From assembly GCF_002095535.1 (NCBI RefSeq), contig NZ_MLJI01000001.1:753604-817603 (forward strand): 64,000 nt of DNA. Reading direction: 5' to 3'. This stretch comes from Pantoea cypripedii (lineage in GTDB: Bacteria; Pseudomonadota; Gammaproteobacteria; Enterobacterales; Enterobacteriaceae). Shown here in pieces: positions 33,674-46,236 of this stretch (positions are counted from its first letter, which is position 1; every line of letters begins with the position of its first letter). The notes beneath the pieces are model-generated. The model saw nothing but the letters and a program-made list of their open reading frames with translations, ran no database searches and was not told where the DNA came from. The position numbers were made by a program, and so were the translations under genes.

Positions 33674-35440
33674 ATGAGCGGCGCGAGCAAAACGCTGAAG
33701 TTGAAAAAACAGGAAGATAAGGCCAGCTTTGTAAGCTGGCGTTTTGCGTTGCTGTGCGGCTGTATTTTACTGGCGCTGGGTGGCCTGCTGTCTCGCGTAG
33801 CCTGGTTACAGGTGATCAATCCTGACAAACTGGTGAAAGAAGGCGACCTGCGTTCGTTACGCGTGCAGGCCGTGCCGACCGCCCGCGGCATGATTAGCGA
33901 TCGTGCGGGCCGTCCGCTGGCGGTGAGTGTGCCGGTGAACGCCATCTGGGCCGATCCGAAAGAATTGAATGAACACGGCGGCGTCTCCCTCGATAGCCGC
34001 TGGAAAGCGCTTTCCGATGCGCTGTCGATCCCCCTCGATCAACTCTCCACGCGTATCAATGCCAACCCGAAAGGCCGCTTTGTCTATCTGGCACGCCAGG
34101 TGAATCCGGCGATTGGCGAATACGTCAAAAAACTCAAGCTGCCGGGTATCTACCTACGTGAAGAGTCACGCCGCTATTACCCGGCGGGGCAGGTTACCGC
34201 GCATCTGATTGGCTTCACCAATATCGATGGCCAGGGCATTGAAGGCACAGAAAAAAGCTTCGACAAATGGCTGACCGGCGAACCCGGTGAACGTACCGTG
34301 CGTAAAGATCGCTTTGGTCGCGTGATTGAAGATATCTCGTCGGTTGATAGCCGTGCCGCCCACAACCTGACGCTGAGCATTGATGAACGCCTGCAAGCGC
34401 TGGTGTACCGCGAACTGAATAACGCGGTGGCTTTCAACAAAGCAGAATCTGGCTCGGCGGTGCTGGTGGACGTCAATACCGGTGAAGTGCTGGCGATGGC
34501 CAACAGCCCGGCCTACAACCCGAACAATCTGGGCAACACGCCGAAAGATGTGATGCGTAACCGCGCCATCACCGACATCTTCGAACCGGGTTCTACCGTG
34601 AAGCCGATGGTGGTGATGACCGCCCTGCAACGCGGTGTGGTGAAAGAAAACAGCGTATTGAATACCGTGCCTTATCGTATCAATGGTCATGAGATCAAAG
34701 ATGTGGCGCGTTACAACGAATTGACCCTGACCGGGGTTCTGCAGAAGTCGAGTAACGTCGGGGTTTCCCGTCTGGCGTTAGCGATGCCGTCCTCAGCTCT
34801 CGTAGATACTTACGCGCGCTTTGGACTGGGTAAGCCGACCAATTTGGGGTTGGTCGGAGAAAGCAGTGGCTTATATCCTCAAAAACAACGGTGGTCTGAC
34901 ATAGAGAGGGCCACCTTCTCTTTCGGCTACGGGCTAATGGTAACGCCGTTACAGTTAGCGCGAGTCTACGCAACCATTGGCAGCTATGGCGTCTATCGTC
35001 CGCTGTCGATTACCAAAGTTGATCCACCGGTACCCGGTGAGCGTGTTTTCCCGGAAGAACTGGTGAAAACTGTGATGCATATGATGGAAAGCGTCGCACT
35101 GCCCGGTGGCGGTGGCGTGAAGGCGGCCATCAAGGGCTACCGTATTGCGATTAAAACCGGGACCGCGAAAAAAGTCGGACCGGATGGGCGCTACGTCAAT
35201 AAATACATTGCTTATACCGCGGGCGTTGCGCCTGCCAGTCATCCTCGTTTCGCGCTGGTGGTGGTGATCAACGATCCCCAGGCCGGTAAATATTATGGTG
35301 GTGCGGTCTCCGCGCCGGTGTTCGGTGCCATCATGGGCGGCGTGCTGCGTACCATGAATATCGAACCCGATGCGCTACCGGTAATTGATAAGAACGAGTT
35401 GGTGAAGAACCGAAGTGAGGAACCAAGTGACAGATCGTAA
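33674..35440 (+). CDS. ftsI: Septal peptidoglycan transpeptidase FtsI (PBP3)
   Basis: FtsI crosslinks septal peptidoglycan together with the glycosyltransferase FtsW. The 588 residues equal E. coli PBP3. One N-terminal membrane segment lies near residues 20-40, then the pedestal domain. The transpeptidase has the active-site serine in EPGSTVKPM near 307, the SSNVG (SxN) motif near 360 and KTGTAKK near 494. The start at 33674 matches the family; an in-frame ATG at 33617 inside ftsL is rejected. Confidence 0.97.
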   Translation: MSGASKTLKLKKQEDKASFVSWRFALLCGCILLALGGLLSRVAWLQVINPDKLVKEGDLRSLRVQAVPTARGMISDRAGRPLAVSVPVNAIWADPKELNEHGGVSLDSRWKALSDALSIPLDQLSTRINANPKGRFVYLARQVNPAIGEYVKKLKLPGIYLREESRRYYPAGQVTAHLIGFTNIDGQGIEGTEKSFDKWLTGEPGERTVRKDRFGRVIEDISSVDSRAAHNLTLSIDERLQALVYRELNNAVAFNKAESGSAVLVDVNTGEVLAMANSPAYNPNNLGNTPKDVMRNRAITDIFEPGSTVKPMVVMTALQRGVVKENSVLNTVPYRINGHEIKDVARYNELTLTGVLQKSSNVGVSRLALAMPSSALVDTYARFGLGKPTNLGLVGESSGLYPQKQRWSDIERATFSFGYGLMVTPLQLARVYATIGSYGVYRPLSITKVDPPVPGERVFPEELVKTVMHMMESVALPGGGGVKAAIKGYRIAIKTGTAKKVGPDGRYVNKYIAYTAGVAPASHPRFALVVVINDPQAGKYYGGAVSAPVFGAIMGGVLRTMNIEPDALPVIDKNELVKNRSEEPSDRS

Positions 35441-36914
35441 CCTGCGCGATTTACTGGCCCCGTGGGTGCCGGGCGCGCCGGCGCGTCCACTCCGTGACAT
35501 GACACTGGATAGCCGCTCTGCGGCTTCTGGCGATCTGTTTATCGCCGTGGTGGGCCATCATGCTGATGGACGTCGATTTATTCCGCAGGCTATTGCCCAG
35601 GGCGTGGCGGCAGTGATTGCCGAAGCCGAGGGTGAGGCCAGCGATGGAGATATCCGTGAGATGCATGGCGTCCCGGTTATCTACCTGGCGCAGTTGCCGC
35701 AGCGTCTCTCGGCACTGGCTGGACGCTTTTATCAGCAGCCTGCTGAAAAGCTTAAATTAATTGGCGTCACCGGCACCAACGGTAAAACCACTACCACGCA
35801 GTTGATTGCGCAATGGGCCAATCTGCTGGGTGAAACCGGTGCCGTCATGGGCACGGTAGGTAACGGTCTTTACGGGCATCTGGTACCCACCGAAAACACC
35901 ACCGGTTCAGCGGTGGATGTGCAGCACGTTCTGCACGGCCTGGTTGGCCTGGGTGCAACGCTTGGGGCGATGGAAGTGTCATCGCACGGTCTGGTGCAAC
36001 ATCGCGTGGCTGCGCTGCCGTTTGCTGCGGCGGTATTCACCAATCTGAGCCGTGATCACCTTGATTACCACGGCGATATGCAAAGCTATGAATCTGCTAA
36101 ATGGCTGCTGTTTTCAGAACATCAGGTTGGCGCGGCGATTATCAATGCGGATGACGAAGTCGGACGCCGCTGGCTGGCCAAACTGCCGGATGCCGTTGCC
36201 GTCACCATGCAGGATAACCTGCAACCGGGTTGTCATGGCCGCTGGCTGAAAGCCACGGCAGTGACGTATCACGATGGTGGCGCGCATATTCGCTTTAGCT
36301 CCAGCTGGGGCGACGGTGAGTTCGATAGCCGCCTGATGGGCGCTTTCAATGTCAGCAATCTGCTGCTGGCGCTGGCAACCCTGCTGTCGCTGGATTATCC
36401 GCTGGCGTCGCTGGTCAGCAGCGCGTCACAGTTGCTGCCGGTGACCGGTCGCATGGAAGTCTTTAGCGCACCTGATAAACCTACCGTAGTGGTGGATTAC
36501 GCCCATACGCCGGATGCGCTGGAGAAAGCGCTGGAAGCCGCTCGCCTGCATTGCAAAGGCCAGCTGTGGTGCCTGTTTGGTTGTGGCGGCGATCGCGACA
36601 AAGGTAAGCGCCCACTGATGGGAGCCATCGCAGAACAGTTCGCTGACGTGGTGGTGATCACCGATGACAATCCGCGCAGCGAAGATCCGCAGGCGATTGT
36701 GAATGATATTTTGACCGGTCTGCTCGATCCGGGCCGCGCCCGTGTGGTGGCTGGCCGCGCGCAGGCGGTAACTAACGCCATCATGCAGGCCAAAAGCAAC
36801 GATATCGTGCTGGTAGCTGGCAAGGGCCATGAAGATTATCAGATCGTCGGCAATCGTCGTCTGGATTACTCGGATCGCGACACCGTCGCGCGTCTGCTGG
36901 GGGTGATGGCATGA
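35427..36914 (+). CDS. murE: UDP-MurNAc-L-Ala-D-Glu:meso-diaminopimelate ligase
   Basis: MurE adds meso-diaminopimelate to the peptidoglycan precursor. The GTG start at 35427 (reading [13 protein letters not shown]) gives 495 residues, exactly the E. coli length, and overlaps ftsI by 14 bases. The Mur-ligase P-loop is [13 protein letters not shown] near residue 112, and the meso-Dap specificity motif DNPRSEDP lies near 414. A GTG four codons upstream is also in frame but less like the family. Confidence 0.96.
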   Translation: MTDRNLRDLLAPWVPGAPARPLRDMTLDSRSAASGDLFIAVVGHHADGRRFIPQAIAQGVAAVIAEAEGEASDGDIREMHGVPVIYLAQLPQRLSALAGRFYQQPAEKLKLIGVTGTNGKTTTTQLIAQWANLLGETGAVMGTVGNGLYGHLVPTENTTGSAVDVQHVLHGLVGLGATLGAMEVSSHGLVQHRVAALPFAAAVFTNLSRDHLDYHGDMQSYESAKWLLFSEHQVGAAIINADDEVGRRWLAKLPDAVAVTMQDNLQPGCHGRWLKATAVTYHDGGAHIRFSSSWGDGEFDSRLMGAFNVSNLLLALATLLSLDYPLASLVSSASQLLPVTGRMEVFSAPDKPTVVVDYAHTPDALEKALEAARLHCKGQLWCLFGCGGDRDKGKRPLMGAIAEQFADVVVITDDNPRSEDPQAIVNDILTGLLDPGRARVVAGRAQAVTNAIMQAKSNDIVLVAGKGHEDYQIVGNRRLDYSDRDTVARLLGVMA

Positions 36915-38272
36915 TCCCGCTTTCACTCGCAACCCTGGCGGAAATCTCGGGCGGCACGCTGATCGGTGACGATCTTAGCGTGAATGACGTAGTGACCGAT
37001 ACCCGCAAGGTGACGGCAGGTTGCCTGTTTGTCGCGCTGGTGGGGGAACGTTTCGATGCCCATGATTTCGCCGCGGATGCCATCGCTCAAGGTGCGCAGG
37101 CGTTGCTGGTCAGTAAACTGCTGCCAGTGGCGGTACCGCAGGTGGTGGTGGCCGATACGCGCATTGCTTTTGGTCGCCTCGGTGGCTGGGTGCGCCAGCA
37201 GGTAAAAGCGCGCGTGGTGGCGTTAACCGGTTCGTCGGGTAAAACCTCGGTTAAAGAGATGACCGCAGCGATTCTGCGTCAGTGCGGCGAAACGCTGTAT
37301 ACCGCTGGCAACCTGAACAACGATTTTGGCGTGCCGATGACGCTGCTGCGTCTGACCAAAGAACATGATTATGCGGTGATTGAGCTGGGTGCTAACCATC
37401 AGGGCGAAATTGCTTACACCACCGATCTGGTGCGTCCGGAGACGGCGCTGGTCAATAACCTGGCCGCGGCGCATCTGGAAGGGTTTGGTTCACTGGCAGG
37501 CGTTGCTAAAGCAAAGGGCGAGATTTTTGCCGGTTTGCCGCCTCACGGCACAGCCATCATCAACGCAGAGAGCAATGATCTGCTGAACTGGCAACCGCAG
37601 TTTGCCGGTAAAACCCTGTGGCGTTTTTCGCCGCAGCCGCAGGCGGATGCTGAGTTCCGCGCCAGTGATATCACGCTGCGCCCGGACGCCACTCTGTTCA
37701 CGCTGCATACCCCGCGTGGCGACATTGCCATCACGCTGCCACTGCCGGGACGTCACAACATTGCCAACGCTTTGGCGGCGGCGGCATTAGCGTTATCGGT
37801 CGATGCACCGCTGAGCGCGATTCAGGCGGGCCTGAAAACCTTGCAGCCTGTTCCAGGACGCTTGTTCCCGGTTCGTCTGGCTGAACATCAGCTGCTGCTT
37901 GATGATAGCTACAACGCCAATGTCGGTTCGATGACCGCTGCTGCGCAGGTGCTGGGTGATATGCCGGGCTACCGCGTGATGGTGGTGGGTGATATGGCCG
38001 AACTGGGGGAGGAGGCTGAAGCCTGCCATCGTCAGGTCGGTGACGCGGCCAAAGCCGCCGGAATTGATTGTGTGCTGAGCACCGGATGCTTAAGCCAGTT
38101 GATCAGTGAAAACAGTGGCAATGGCGAGCATTTCGCCAGTAAAGCCGCGCTGATTGAACGTTTGCGGACGCTATTGTCCGAACATCAGGACATTACCATT
38201 TTGATTAAGGGTTCGCGTAGTGCCGCCATGGAGCAGGTAGTACAGAGCTTACAGGAGAAAGGAACATGCTAG
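36911..38272 (+). CDS. murF: UDP-MurNAc-tripeptide:D-Ala-D-Ala ligase
   Basis: MurF attaches D-alanyl-D-alanine to complete UDP-MurNAc-pentapeptide. The 453-residue protein has the ATP-binding motif [14 protein letters not shown] near residue 105 and the NAN-type central domain signature [12 protein letters not shown] near 286. It overlaps murE by 4 bases (ATGA) and mraY by 7 bases. Confidence 0.97.
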   Translation: MIPLSLATLAEISGGTLIGDDLSVNDVVTDTRKVTAGCLFVALVGERFDAHDFAADAIAQGAQALLVSKLLPVAVPQVVVADTRIAFGRLGGWVRQQVKARVVALTGSSGKTSVKEMTAAILRQCGETLYTAGNLNNDFGVPMTLLRLTKEHDYAVIELGANHQGEIAYTTDLVRPETALVNNLAAAHLEGFGSLAGVAKAKGEIFAGLPPHGTAIINAESNDLLNWQPQFAGKTLWRFSPQPQADAEFRASDITLRPDATLFTLHTPRGDIAITLPLPGRHNIANALAAAALALSVDAPLSAIQAGLKTLQPVPGRLFPVRLAEHQLLLDDSYNANVGSMTAAAQVLGDMPGYRVMVVGDMAELGEEAEACHRQVGDAAKAAGIDCVLSTGCLSQLISENSGNGEHFASKAALIERLRTLLSEHQDITILIKGSRSAAMEQVVQSLQEKGTC

Positions 38273-39348
38273 TCTGGCTGGCCGAGCATTTGGTCGCACT
38301 TTATTCCGGCTTTAACGTCTTTTCCTATCTGACGTTTCGCGCCATTGTCAGCCTGCTGACCGCGTTGTTCATCTCATTGTGGATGGGCCCCCGCCTGATT
38401 GCCTGGCTGCAAAAACTGCAGATTGGCCAGGTGGTGCGTAACGATGGTCCTGAGTCGCATTTCAGTAAACGCGGCACCCCGACCATGGGCGGCATCATGA
38501 TCCTCACCTCCATCACCGTGTCGGTGCTGATGTGGGCGTATCCGTCGAACCCGTATGTCTGGTGCGTACTGGCTGTGCTGATCGGCTTCGGCATTATCGG
38601 ATTCGTCGATGATTACCGCAAAGTGGTGCGCAAAGACACCAAAGGCCTGATTGCACGCTGGAAATATTTCTGGATGTCGGTGATCTCGCTGGGTGTGGCC
38701 TTCGCGCTGTACCTGGCGGGTAAAGATACCCCGGCGACCGAGCTGGTGGTGCCGTTCTTTAAAGACATCATGCCGCAGCTGGGGCTGTTCTACGTTCTGC
38801 TGGCCTACTTCGTGATTGTCGGCACCGGGAACGCGGTCAACCTTACCGATGGTCTGGATGGCCTGGCAATCATGCCCACGGTGTTTGTTGCAGCTGGCTT
38901 TGCGCTGGTGGCCTGGGCGACCGGTAACGTGAAGTTTGCTGAATATCTGCACATTCCGTATCTGCGTCATGCGGGTGAACTGGTGATTGTGTGTACCGCG
39001 ATAGTCGGGGCCGGTCTTGGCTTCCTGTGGTTCAACACCTATCCGGCGCAGGTCTTTATGGGCGATGTCGGTTCACTGGCGCTGGGTGGCGCGCTGGGCA
39101 CCATTGCGGTGCTGCTGCGTCAGGAATTTTTGCTGGTGATCATGGGTGGCGTGTTCGTGGTGGAAACGCTGTCGGTGATCCTGCAGGTGGGATCGTTCAA
39201 GCTGCGCGGGCAACGTATTTTCCGCATGGCCCCGATCCATCACCACTATGAATTGAAAGGCTGGCCGGAGCCGCGCGTCATCGTGCGCTTCTGGATCATT
39301 TCGCTGATGCTGGTGCTTATTGGCCTGGCAACGCTGAAGGTACGTTAA
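38266..39348 (+). CDS. mraY: Phospho-N-acetylmuramoyl-pentapeptide transferase
   Basis: MraY moves phospho-MurNAc-pentapeptide onto undecaprenyl phosphate, making lipid I at the inner membrane. The 360 residues equal E. coli MraY, with about 10 membrane helices. Catalytic aspartates are visible in FVDDYRK near residue 115 and [10 protein letters not shown] near 190, and the [11 protein letters not shown] motif lies near 324. Confidence 0.97.
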   Translation: MLVWLAEHLVALYSGFNVFSYLTFRAIVSLLTALFISLWMGPRLIAWLQKLQIGQVVRNDGPESHFSKRGTPTMGGIMILTSITVSVLMWAYPSNPYVWCVLAVLIGFGIIGFVDDYRKVVRKDTKGLIARWKYFWMSVISLGVAFALYLAGKDTPATELVVPFFKDIMPQLGLFYVLLAYFVIVGTGNAVNLTDGLDGLAIMPTVFVAAGFALVAWATGNVKFAEYLHIPYLRHAGELVIVCTAIVGAGLGFLWFNTYPAQVFMGDVGSLALGGALGTIAVLLRQEFLLVIMGGVFVVETLSVILQVGSFKLRGQRIFRMAPIHHHYELKGWPEPRVIVRFWIISLMLVLIGLATLKVR

Positions 39349-39350
39349 TC

Positions 39351-40667
39351 ATGGCTGACTATCGGGGCAGAAAAGTCGTCATCATCGGGTTGGGCCTGAC
39401 GGGTCTCTCCTGTGTTGATTTCTTTTTAGCGCAGGGGGTGACCCCTCGCGTGATGGACACCCGTGTGTCACCACCTGGGCTGGATAAATTGCCGGAGCAG
39501 GTGGAGCGCTATGTCGGTGGATTGAACGACGACTGGCTGCTGGCAGCGGACCTCATCATCGCCAGCCCCGGCATTGCCCTGGCGCATCCGGCGCTGAGTG
39601 AAGCCGCTGATGCCGGTATCGAAATTGTCGGCGATATCGAACTGTTTTGCCGTGAAGCCCAGGCACCGATTGTGGCGATTACCGGCTCGAACGGTAAAAG
39701 CACCGTGACCACGCTGGTCGGTGAGATGGCGCGTGCCGCAGGCTGGCAGGTGGGGGTTGGCGGCAACATCGGTTTACCGGCGCTGTCGCTGCTGAAATCC
39801 CCGGCGCAGCTGTATGTGCTGGAACTTTCCAGCTTCCAGCTGGAAACCACCCATAGCCTGAAAGCCGCAGCGGCAACCATCCTCAACGTGACTGAAGATC
39901 ATATGGATCGCTACCCGCTGGGGATGCAGCAATATCGTGCCGCCAAATTGCGTATCTATGAAAACGCCAGCGTCTGCGTGGTGAACGCCGATGACGGCAT
40001 GACCATGCCGGTTCGCGGTGCCGATACCCGCTGCGTCAGCTTTGGTATCGACCTCGGTGATTACCATCTCAACCGGCAGCAGGGGAGCACCTGGCTGCGG
40101 GTGAAGGGTGAGAAAGTGCTGAACACCGACGAAATGAAGCTGGTGGGTCAGCACAACTATACCAACGCGCTGGCGGCACTGGCGCTGGCGGATGCGGTGA
40201 ATATTCCGCGTGCGTCCAGCCTGAAAGCGTTAACTACCTTCACTGGCCTGTCGCACCGTTTCCAGCTGGTGCATGAAGCGAAGGGTGTGCGCTGGATTAA
40301 CGATTCAAAAGCCACCAACGTGGGCAGCACCGAAGCCGCACTGAATGGTTTGCAGGTTAAAGGGACGTTGTGGCTGCTGCTGGGTGGTGATGGTAAATCG
40401 GCCGATTTCAGCCCGCTGGCGCGTTACCTGCAAGGTAACAATATACAGCTGTTCTGCTTTGGTCGTGATGGCGACGCGCTGGCCGCGCTGCGTCCGGAAA
40501 TCGCCACGCGTACCGAAACCATGCAGCAGGCAATGGAACAAATTGCCAGCCAGGTGAAAGCGGGCGATATGGTTTTACTGTCACCTGCCTGCGCCAGCCT
40601 CGATCAGTTCCGTAATTTTGAACAGCGCGGCGACCAGTTCGCGCAACTGGCGAAGGAGCTAGGCTGA
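39351..40667 (+). CDS. murD: UDP-MurNAc-L-alanine:D-glutamate ligase
   Basis: MurD adds D-glutamate to UDP-MurNAc-L-Ala in the cytoplasm. The 438 residues equal E. coli MurD. An N-terminal Rossmann-like UDP-binding domain starts [13 protein letters not shown], the ATP motif [14 protein letters not shown] is near residue 109, and the third domain ends in [11 protein letters not shown] near 415. Its stop overlaps the ftsW start by one base (TGATG). Confidence 0.97.
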   Translation: MADYRGRKVVIIGLGLTGLSCVDFFLAQGVTPRVMDTRVSPPGLDKLPEQVERYVGGLNDDWLLAADLIIASPGIALAHPALSEAADAGIEIVGDIELFCREAQAPIVAITGSNGKSTVTTLVGEMARAAGWQVGVGGNIGLPALSLLKSPAQLYVLELSSFQLETTHSLKAAAATILNVTEDHMDRYPLGMQQYRAAKLRIYENASVCVVNADDGMTMPVRGADTRCVSFGIDLGDYHLNRQQGSTWLRVKGEKVLNTDEMKLVGQHNYTNALAALALADAVNIPRASSLKALTTFTGLSHRFQLVHEAKGVRWINDSKATNVGSTEAALNGLQVKGTLWLLLGGDGKSADFSPLARYLQGNNIQLFCFGRDGDALAALRPEIATRTETMQQAMEQIASQVKAGDMVLLSPACASLDQFRNFEQRGDQFAQLAKELG

Positions 40668-41881
40668 TGCGAATTCCCGGTGCCGCGATAGCCAGCTTCC
40701 TCTCCCTGCGCCTGAAAGATTGGGTGATGGGGTCGCGTGAGAATGAAGATGCGCCAGTGGTGCTTTATGACCGTACGCTACTGTGGCTGACCTTCGGTCT
40801 GGCGATTGTCGGTTTCGTGATGGTGACCTCGGCTTCCATGCCGGTAGGGCAGCGCCTGAACGAAGATCCGTTCTATTTTGCCAAGCGCGATGCGTTCTAT
40901 ATCGCTCTGGCAGTCGGTATGGCGCTGGTCACGCTGCGCGTGCCGATGGATTTCTGGCAGCGCTACAGCAACGTGATGCTGGTGGTGTCGGTGGTAATGC
41001 TGTTGATCGTGCTGGTAGTAGGGAGCTCGGTGAACGGGGCCTCACGCTGGATTGCACTGGGGCCGCTGCGTATTCAGCCGGCAGAACTCTCAAAGCTGAC
41101 GCTGTTCTGTTACCTCGCCAGTTATCTGGTGCGCAAAGTCGAAGAGGTGCGCAACAACTTCTGGGGCTTCTGTAAACCGATGGGCGTGATGGTGATTCTG
41201 GCGGTGTTACTGCTGGCACAGCCAGACCTCGGTACGGTGGTGGTGCTGTTCGTGACGACGCTGGCGATGCTGTTTCTTGCCGGGGCAAAATTATGGCAGT
41301 TCCTGGCGATCATCGGATCCGGCATGTTTGCAGTGGTCCTGCTGATTATCGCTGAACCCTACCGTATGCGCCGTGTGACCTCGTTCTGGAACCCGTGGGA
41401 AGATCCATTCGGTAGTGGATACCAGTTAACCCAGTCACTGATGGCGTTTGGACGTGGTGAATTCTGGGGGCAGGGCCTCGGGAATTCAGTGCAGAAACTG
41501 GAATATCTGCCCGAAGCGCATACCGACTTTATCTTCTCCATCATCGGTGAAGAATTGGGTTATGCCGGTGTGGTTTTGGCGCTGTTGATGGTATTCTTCG
41601 TCGCTTTTCGCGCGATGTCGATTGGCCGCCGCGCGCTGGAGATTGACCAACGTTTTTCCGGCTTCCTGGCGTGTTCCATCGGGGTGTGGTTCAGCTTCCA
41701 GGCACTGGTTAACGTCGGTGCCGCCGCCGGTATGTTGCCGACCAAAGGTCTGACGTTGCCGCTGATCAGTTACGGCGGTTCCAGTTTGATCATCATGTCG
41801 ACGGCCATCGTGTTTTTGTTGCGCATAGATTATGAAACGCGTCTGGCAAAAGCCCAGGCGTTTACCCGAGGTGGTCGATGA
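40667..41881 (+). CDS. ftsW: Septal peptidoglycan glycosyltransferase FtsW
   Basis: FtsW is the SEDS-family polymerase that makes glycan strands at the septum with FtsI. The 404-residue protein has a short cytoplasmic N-terminus and about 10 membrane helices. The SEDS-signature loop [21 protein letters not shown] (residues about 264 onward, quoted to its first part) and the [16 protein letters not shown] segment near 285 carry the catalytic aspartate. It is about 10 residues shorter than E. coli FtsW. It overlaps murG by 4 bases. Confidence 0.96.
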   Translation: MRIPGAAIASFLSLRLKDWVMGSRENEDAPVVLYDRTLLWLTFGLAIVGFVMVTSASMPVGQRLNEDPFYFAKRDAFYIALAVGMALVTLRVPMDFWQRYSNVMLVVSVVMLLIVLVVGSSVNGASRWIALGPLRIQPAELSKLTLFCYLASYLVRKVEEVRNNFWGFCKPMGVMVILAVLLLAQPDLGTVVVLFVTTLAMLFLAGAKLWQFLAIIGSGMFAVVLLIIAEPYRMRRVTSFWNPWEDPFGSGYQLTQSLMAFGRGEFWGQGLGNSVQKLEYLPEAHTDFIFSIIGEELGYAGVVLALLMVFFVAFRAMSIGRRALEIDQRFSGFLACSIGVWFSFQALVNVGAAAGMLPTKGLTLPLISYGGSSLIIMSTAIVFLLRIDYETRLAKAQAFTRGGR

Positions 41882-42936
41882 GTGGGAAGCGACTGATGGT
41901 GATGGCGGGTGGTACCGGTGGACATGTGTTCCCTGGTCTGGCTGTCGCCCATCATCTGATGGAACAGGGCTGGCAGGTACGCTGGCTGGGAACCGCCGAT
42001 CGTATGGAAGCCGATCTGGTGCCGAAGCATGGTATCGAGATTGATTTTATCCGCATCAGCGGTTTGCGCGGTAAAGGGGTAAAAGCACAACTGCTGGCCC
42101 CGGTACGTATTTTCAATGCCTGGCGTCAGGCGCGCCGCATCATGAAAAACTGGCAGCCGGATGTGGTGCTGGGCATGGGTGGCTATGTTTCGGGTCCTGG
42201 TGGCCTGGCCGCGTGGAGTTGCGGCATCCCGGTGGTGTTGCATGAACAGAATGGTATTGCCGGACTGACTAACAAATGGCTGGCGAAAATCGCCACCAAA
42301 GTGATGCAGGCTTTCCCTGGCGCATTCCCCAACGCGGATGTGGTGGGTAACCCGGTGCGTACCGATGTGCTGGCGCTGCCGTTGCCCGCCGAACGCCTGG
42401 CAGGACGGAGCGGACCGGTACGGGTGCTGGTAGTCGGGGGCAGCCAGGGCGCGCGTATTCTGAACCAGACGCTGCCTGCGGTTGCCGCCGAACTGGGCGA
42501 TGCCATCACCTTATGGCATCAGACCGGCAAAGGTGCGCTGGAAACGGTGCAGCAGGCTTACCGAGATGCGGGTCAGCCGCAGCATAAAGTCACCGAGTTT
42601 ATCGATGACATGGCCGCTGCCTACGCCTGGGCTGATGTGGTGGTTTGCCGCTCAGGCGCACTGACGGTGAGTGAAGTGGCTGCCGCAGGTTTACCGGCGA
42701 TTTTCGTGCCTTTTATGCATAAAGATCGCCAGCAGTACTGGAATGCGTTGCCGCTGGAGCAAGCGGGCGCAGCCAAAATTTTTGAGCAGCCGCAGTTCAC
42801 CGCGGCTGTGGTAGCGGACACGTTGCGCCACTGGGATCGCCCCACACTGCTGACCATGGCAGAAAAGGCCCGCCAGGTGGCAATTCCTGATGCAACCGAT
42901 CGGGTTGCGCAGGAAGTGGCAGGTGCCGCGAAATAA
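41878..42936 (+). CDS. murG: UDP-GlcNAc:lipid I GlcNAc transferase
   Basis: MurG adds GlcNAc to lipid I, forming lipid II on the inner face of the membrane. The 352-residue protein has the glycine-rich [12 protein letters not shown] loop near residue 12, [11 protein letters not shown] near 100, and the C-terminal donor-binding loop with [11 protein letters not shown] near 186. It starts at ATGA over the ftsW stop and is followed by a 70-base gap before murC. Confidence 0.97.
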   Translation: MSGKRLMVMAGGTGGHVFPGLAVAHHLMEQGWQVRWLGTADRMEADLVPKHGIEIDFIRISGLRGKGVKAQLLAPVRIFNAWRQARRIMKNWQPDVVLGMGGYVSGPGGLAAWSCGIPVVLHEQNGIAGLTNKWLAKIATKVMQAFPGAFPNADVVGNPVRTDVLALPLPAERLAGRSGPVRVLVVGGSQGARILNQTLPAVAAELGDAITLWHQTGKGALETVQQAYRDAGQPQHKVTEFIDDMAAAYAWADVVVCRSGALTVSEVAAAGLPAIFVPFMHKDRQQYWNALPLEQAGAAKIFEQPQFTAAVVADTLRHWDRPTLLTMAEKARQVAIPDATDRVAQEVAGAAK

Positions 42937-43006
42937 GTTAATCGGTCAGCGAGGCTGACCCGTACCTGACTCAGGTACAAATGGAAAACACAGGTAACAG
43001 AGACAG

Positions 43007-44482
43007 ATGAATACACAACAATTGGCAAAACTGCGTTCTATTGTGCCCGAGATGCGTCGCGTCCGGCACATCCACTTTGTCGGCATCGGTGGTGCTGGCA
43101 TGGGCGGTATTGCCGAGGTGTTGGCGAACGAAGGTTATCATATTAGCGGTTCCGATTTGGCACCCAACCCGGTCACGCAACATCTGGCGTCGCTGGGCGC
43201 AACTATCTACTTCAACCATCGTCCGGAAAATGTGACCGATGCGAGCGTGGTCGTGGTTTCCACCGCCGTGGCGCAGGACAACCCGGAGCTGGTTGCGGCG
43301 CGTGAGCAGCGTATTCCGGTGATTCGCCGCGCAGAGATGCTGGCCGAACTGATGCGCTTCCGTCACGGCATCGCGATTGCCGGTACGCACGGTAAAACCA
43401 CCACCACCGCGATGGTGGCGAGCATCTATGCTGAAGGCGGTCTGGACCCTACCTTCGTCAACGGTGGCCTGGTGAAAGCCGCCGGGACCCATGCGCGTCT
43501 GGGTAGCAGCCGTTACCTGATTGCCGAAGCGGACGAGAGCGATGCGTCTTTCCTGCATCTGCAACCGATGGTGGCGATTGTCACCAATATCGAAGCCGAT
43601 CATATGGATACCTATCAGGGCGATTTCGAGAACCTGAAGCAGACGTTCATTAACTTCCTGCACAATCTGCCGTTCTATGGCCGTGCAGTGATGTGTGTGG
43701 ATGACGTGGTTATCCGTGACCTGATCCCGCGCGTCGGGCGTCAGATCACCACTTACGGTTTCAGCGACGATGCGGATGTCCGTATTGAAAATTACGAGCA
43801 GCGTGGCGCGCAGGGCTATTTCACCCTGATCCGCCACGACAAGCCGGTACTGCATGTCACGCTGAACGCACCGGGTCGCCATAACGCCCTGAACGCAGCG
43901 GCGGCGGTAGCGGTAGCCAGCGAAGAAGGTATCGACGACAGCGCCATTCTGGCCGCGCTGGAGAGTTTCCAGGGCACCGGCCGCCGTTTTGACGTGCTGG
44001 GTGAATTTGATACCGCACCCGTGAACGGTAAGCCAGGCAGCGCCATGCTGGTTGATGATTACGGTCACCATCCGACCGAAGTGGATGTGACCATTAAAGC
44101 GGCACGTGCTGGCTGGCCAGAGAAAAAGCTGGTGATGGTATTCCAGCCGCATCGCTACACGCGTACCCGTGATCTCTTCGACGATTTCGCCAACGTGCTG
44201 TCGCAGGTGGATGTGCTGCTGATGCTGGATGTGTATCCGGCAGGTGAAACGGCCATCCCGGGAGCGGATAGCCGCTCGCTGTGCCGTGCGATTCGCGGTC
44301 GTGGCAAAGTGGACCCAATCCTGGTGTCAGAACACGATGCGCTGCCAGAAGCACTGGCCCCGCTGCTGACCGGCAACGATCTGGTGATTGTGCAGGGCGC
44401 GGGCAACATCGGCAAAATCGCCCGCAAGCTGGCAGAAATCCGTTTGCAACCCACGGTGAAAGCGGAGGTGCGCAATGGCTGA
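43007..44482 (+). CDS. murC: UDP-N-acetylmuramate:L-alanine ligase
   Basis: MurC starts the stem peptide by adding L-alanine to UDP-MurNAc. The 491 residues equal E. coli MurC. Motifs are [17 protein letters not shown] near residue 24, the P-loop [11 protein letters not shown] near 126 and [10 protein letters not shown] near 350. It overlaps ddlB by 8 bases. Confidence 0.97.
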   Translation: MNTQQLAKLRSIVPEMRRVRHIHFVGIGGAGMGGIAEVLANEGYHISGSDLAPNPVTQHLASLGATIYFNHRPENVTDASVVVVSTAVAQDNPELVAAREQRIPVIRRAEMLAELMRFRHGIAIAGTHGKTTTTAMVASIYAEGGLDPTFVNGGLVKAAGTHARLGSSRYLIAEADESDASFLHLQPMVAIVTNIEADHMDTYQGDFENLKQTFINFLHNLPFYGRAVMCVDDVVIRDLIPRVGRQITTYGFSDDADVRIENYEQRGAQGYFTLIRHDKPVLHVTLNAPGRHNALNAAAAVAVASEEGIDDSAILAALESFQGTGRRFDVLGEFDTAPVNGKPGSAMLVDDYGHHPTEVDVTIKAARAGWPEKKLVMVFQPHRYTRTRDLFDDFANVLSQVDVLLMLDVYPAGETAIPGADSRSLCRAIRGRGKVDPILVSEHDALPEALAPLLTGNDLVIVQGAGNIGKIARKLAEIRLQPTVKAEVRNG

Positions 44483-45395
44483 GAAGGTCGCGGTATTGTT
44501 AGGTGGTACGTCGGCGGAGCGTGAAGTTTCGCTGATGTCCGGTAACGCGGTACTGGCCGGGTTGCGTGAAATGGGCATTGACGCACATCCGGTGGATACG
44601 CGTGAAGTGTCGGTGCTCAACCTGAAGCAACAGGGATTTGATAAAGCCTTTATCGCGCTGCATGGCCGTGGCGGTGAAGACGGTACGTTGCAGGCGGTGC
44701 TGGAATTCCAGCAGATGCCATATACCGGCAGCGGCGTGATGGCTTCGGCGATCACCATGGATAAACTGCGCAGCAAACTGCTGTGGCAGGGCAGGGGATT
44801 GCCTGCGGGTAAATTTGTCTGGCTGACTCGTCAGCAGCAGGACAACGGTTTAGATGCAGCGACGCTGGCGTCGATTGAAGCCCTGGGTTTGCCGCTGTTC
44901 GTTAAGCCGAGCTGCGAAGGTTCCAGCGTGGGTATCAGCCGGGTGAATACGCTCGACGCGCTGCCTGCGGCGCTGGAAGAAGCTTTTCGTCACGACGAAG
45001 ACGTGCTGGTTGAGGCCTTTCTGAGTGGTGCGGAATACACCGTCGGTATCTTAGGCGAGCAGATTCTGCCTTCCATCAGAATTAAGAGCGCCAGCGAGTT
45101 CTATGACTATGAAGCAAAATACATTTCTGACGATACTGAGTACTTCTGCCCGAGTGGTTTGAGTGCCGAACGGGAAGCAGAATTGCAGGCGCTGGTGGTG
45201 GCGGCCTGGCGTGCGCTGGGATGCAGCGGCTGGGGACGTGTTGATGTGATGGTGGACGGTGATGACAACTTCCAGTTGCTGGAAGTGAATACCTCGCCGG
45301 GCATGACCAGCCATAGCCTGGTGCCGATGGCAGCGAAGCAGGCGGGACTGAGCTTCCCGCAGTTGGTTGCACGTATTCTGGAGCTGGCCGACTGA
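44475..45395 (+). CDS. ddlB: D-alanine:D-alanine ligase B
   Basis: DdlB joins two D-alanines for MurF. The 306 residues equal E. coli DdlB. An ATP-grasp fold is shown by [14 protein letters not shown] near residue 9, the serine/lysine segment CEGSSVGIS near 149, and [15 protein letters not shown] near 266 with metal-binding Glu and Asn. The Tyr-type D-Ala-D-Ala specificity context appears intact. Its stop precedes ftsQ by one base. Confidence 0.97.
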   Translation: MAEKVAVLLGGTSAEREVSLMSGNAVLAGLREMGIDAHPVDTREVSVLNLKQQGFDKAFIALHGRGGEDGTLQAVLEFQQMPYTGSGVMASAITMDKLRSKLLWQGRGLPAGKFVWLTRQQQDNGLDAATLASIEALGLPLFVKPSCEGSSVGISRVNTLDALPAALEEAFRHDEDVLVEAFLSGAEYTVGILGEQILPSIRIKSASEFYDYEAKYISDDTEYFCPSGLSAEREAELQALVVAAWRALGCSGWGRVDVMVDGDDNFQLLEVNTSPGMTSHSLVPMAAKQAGLSFPQLVARILELAD

Positions 45396-45396
45396 T

Positions 45397-46236
45397 ATGT
45401 CACAGGCGGCGCTGAACGTACGCAACCGCGAACCCCAGGAGCGCACGCGCACCGGGCGTAGCAACGGTGCCCGACTTTTCGGCATCGTGTTCCTGCTGAT
45501 TGTGCTGGGCATTATGGTGGCCGGCGGGCTGGTGGTGCTGAAGTGGATGAATGATGCTTCCCGCCTGCCATTATCGAAACTGGTGGTGACCGGTGAAACG
45601 CATTACACCACGCACGATGACATTCGCCAGGCGATTTTGTCACTCGGCGCACCGGGCACGTTTATGTCGCAGAACGTCGACATTATCCAGCAGCAAATTG
45701 AACGTTTGCCGTGGATTAAACAGGTCAGCGTGCGTAAGCAGTGGCCTGATGAGCTGAAGATTAACCTGGTGGAGTTTGTTCCGGTGGCTCGCTGGAATGA
45801 CCTGCATATGGTGGACGCCGATGGTGTCTCCTTCAGCGTCCCGGCCAGTCACATTGGCAAAGAAAATATGCCGATGCTGTACGGGCCTGAAGGCAGTGAG
45901 AAAGAGGTACTGGCCGGTTATCACACCATGAGTGATGTGCTGAAGGCCAGCAAGTTTACCCTGAAGGTCGCGTCGATGACGGCGCGGCGCTCGTGGCAGC
46001 TGGTGACCAGTGACGATGTGCGCATCGAACTGGGTCGCAGCGATACCATGAAGCGTCTGAACCGTTTTATTGAGCTCTATCCGGAACTGCAACAGCAGGC
46101 CCAGAGCGGTAATAAGCGCATCAGTTATGTCGATTTGCGCTATGACTCGGGTGCCGCCGTAGGATGGGCACCGGCACCGTTAGAGCCACAGGAAGTCAAT
46201 CAGCAACAGAACCAGGCACAGGCTAAACAACAATGA
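45397..46236 (+). CDS. ftsQ: Cell division protein FtsQ
   Basis: FtsQ is the hub protein that recruits FtsL and FtsB to the septum. The 279-residue bitopic protein has a charged cytoplasmic tail, a membrane segment at about residues 25-50, a POTRA domain (from [18 protein letters not shown] near 58) and a beta domain. The start [10 protein letters not shown] matches E. coli; ten further in-frame codons upstream inside ddlB are rejected. Its stop overlaps ftsA by 4 bases. Confidence 0.96.
   Translation: MSQAALNVRNREPQERTRTGRSNGARLFGIVFLLIVLGIMVAGGLVVLKWMNDASRLPLSKLVVTGETHYTTHDDIRQAILSLGAPGTFMSQNVDIIQQQIERLPWIKQVSVRKQWPDELKINLVEFVPVARWNDLHMVDADGVSFSVPASHIGKENMPMLYGPEGSEKEVLAGYHTMSDVLKASKFTLKVASMTARRSWQLVTSDDVRIELGRSDTMKRLNRFIELYPELQQQAQSGNKRISYVDLRYDSGAAVGWAPAPLEPQEVNQQQNQAQAKQQ

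Noticed and set aside
42971..44152. Long open frame (393 codons) on the - strand opposite murC
   Set aside because: It is an antisense shadow of a conserved gene, with no ribosome site or family features.
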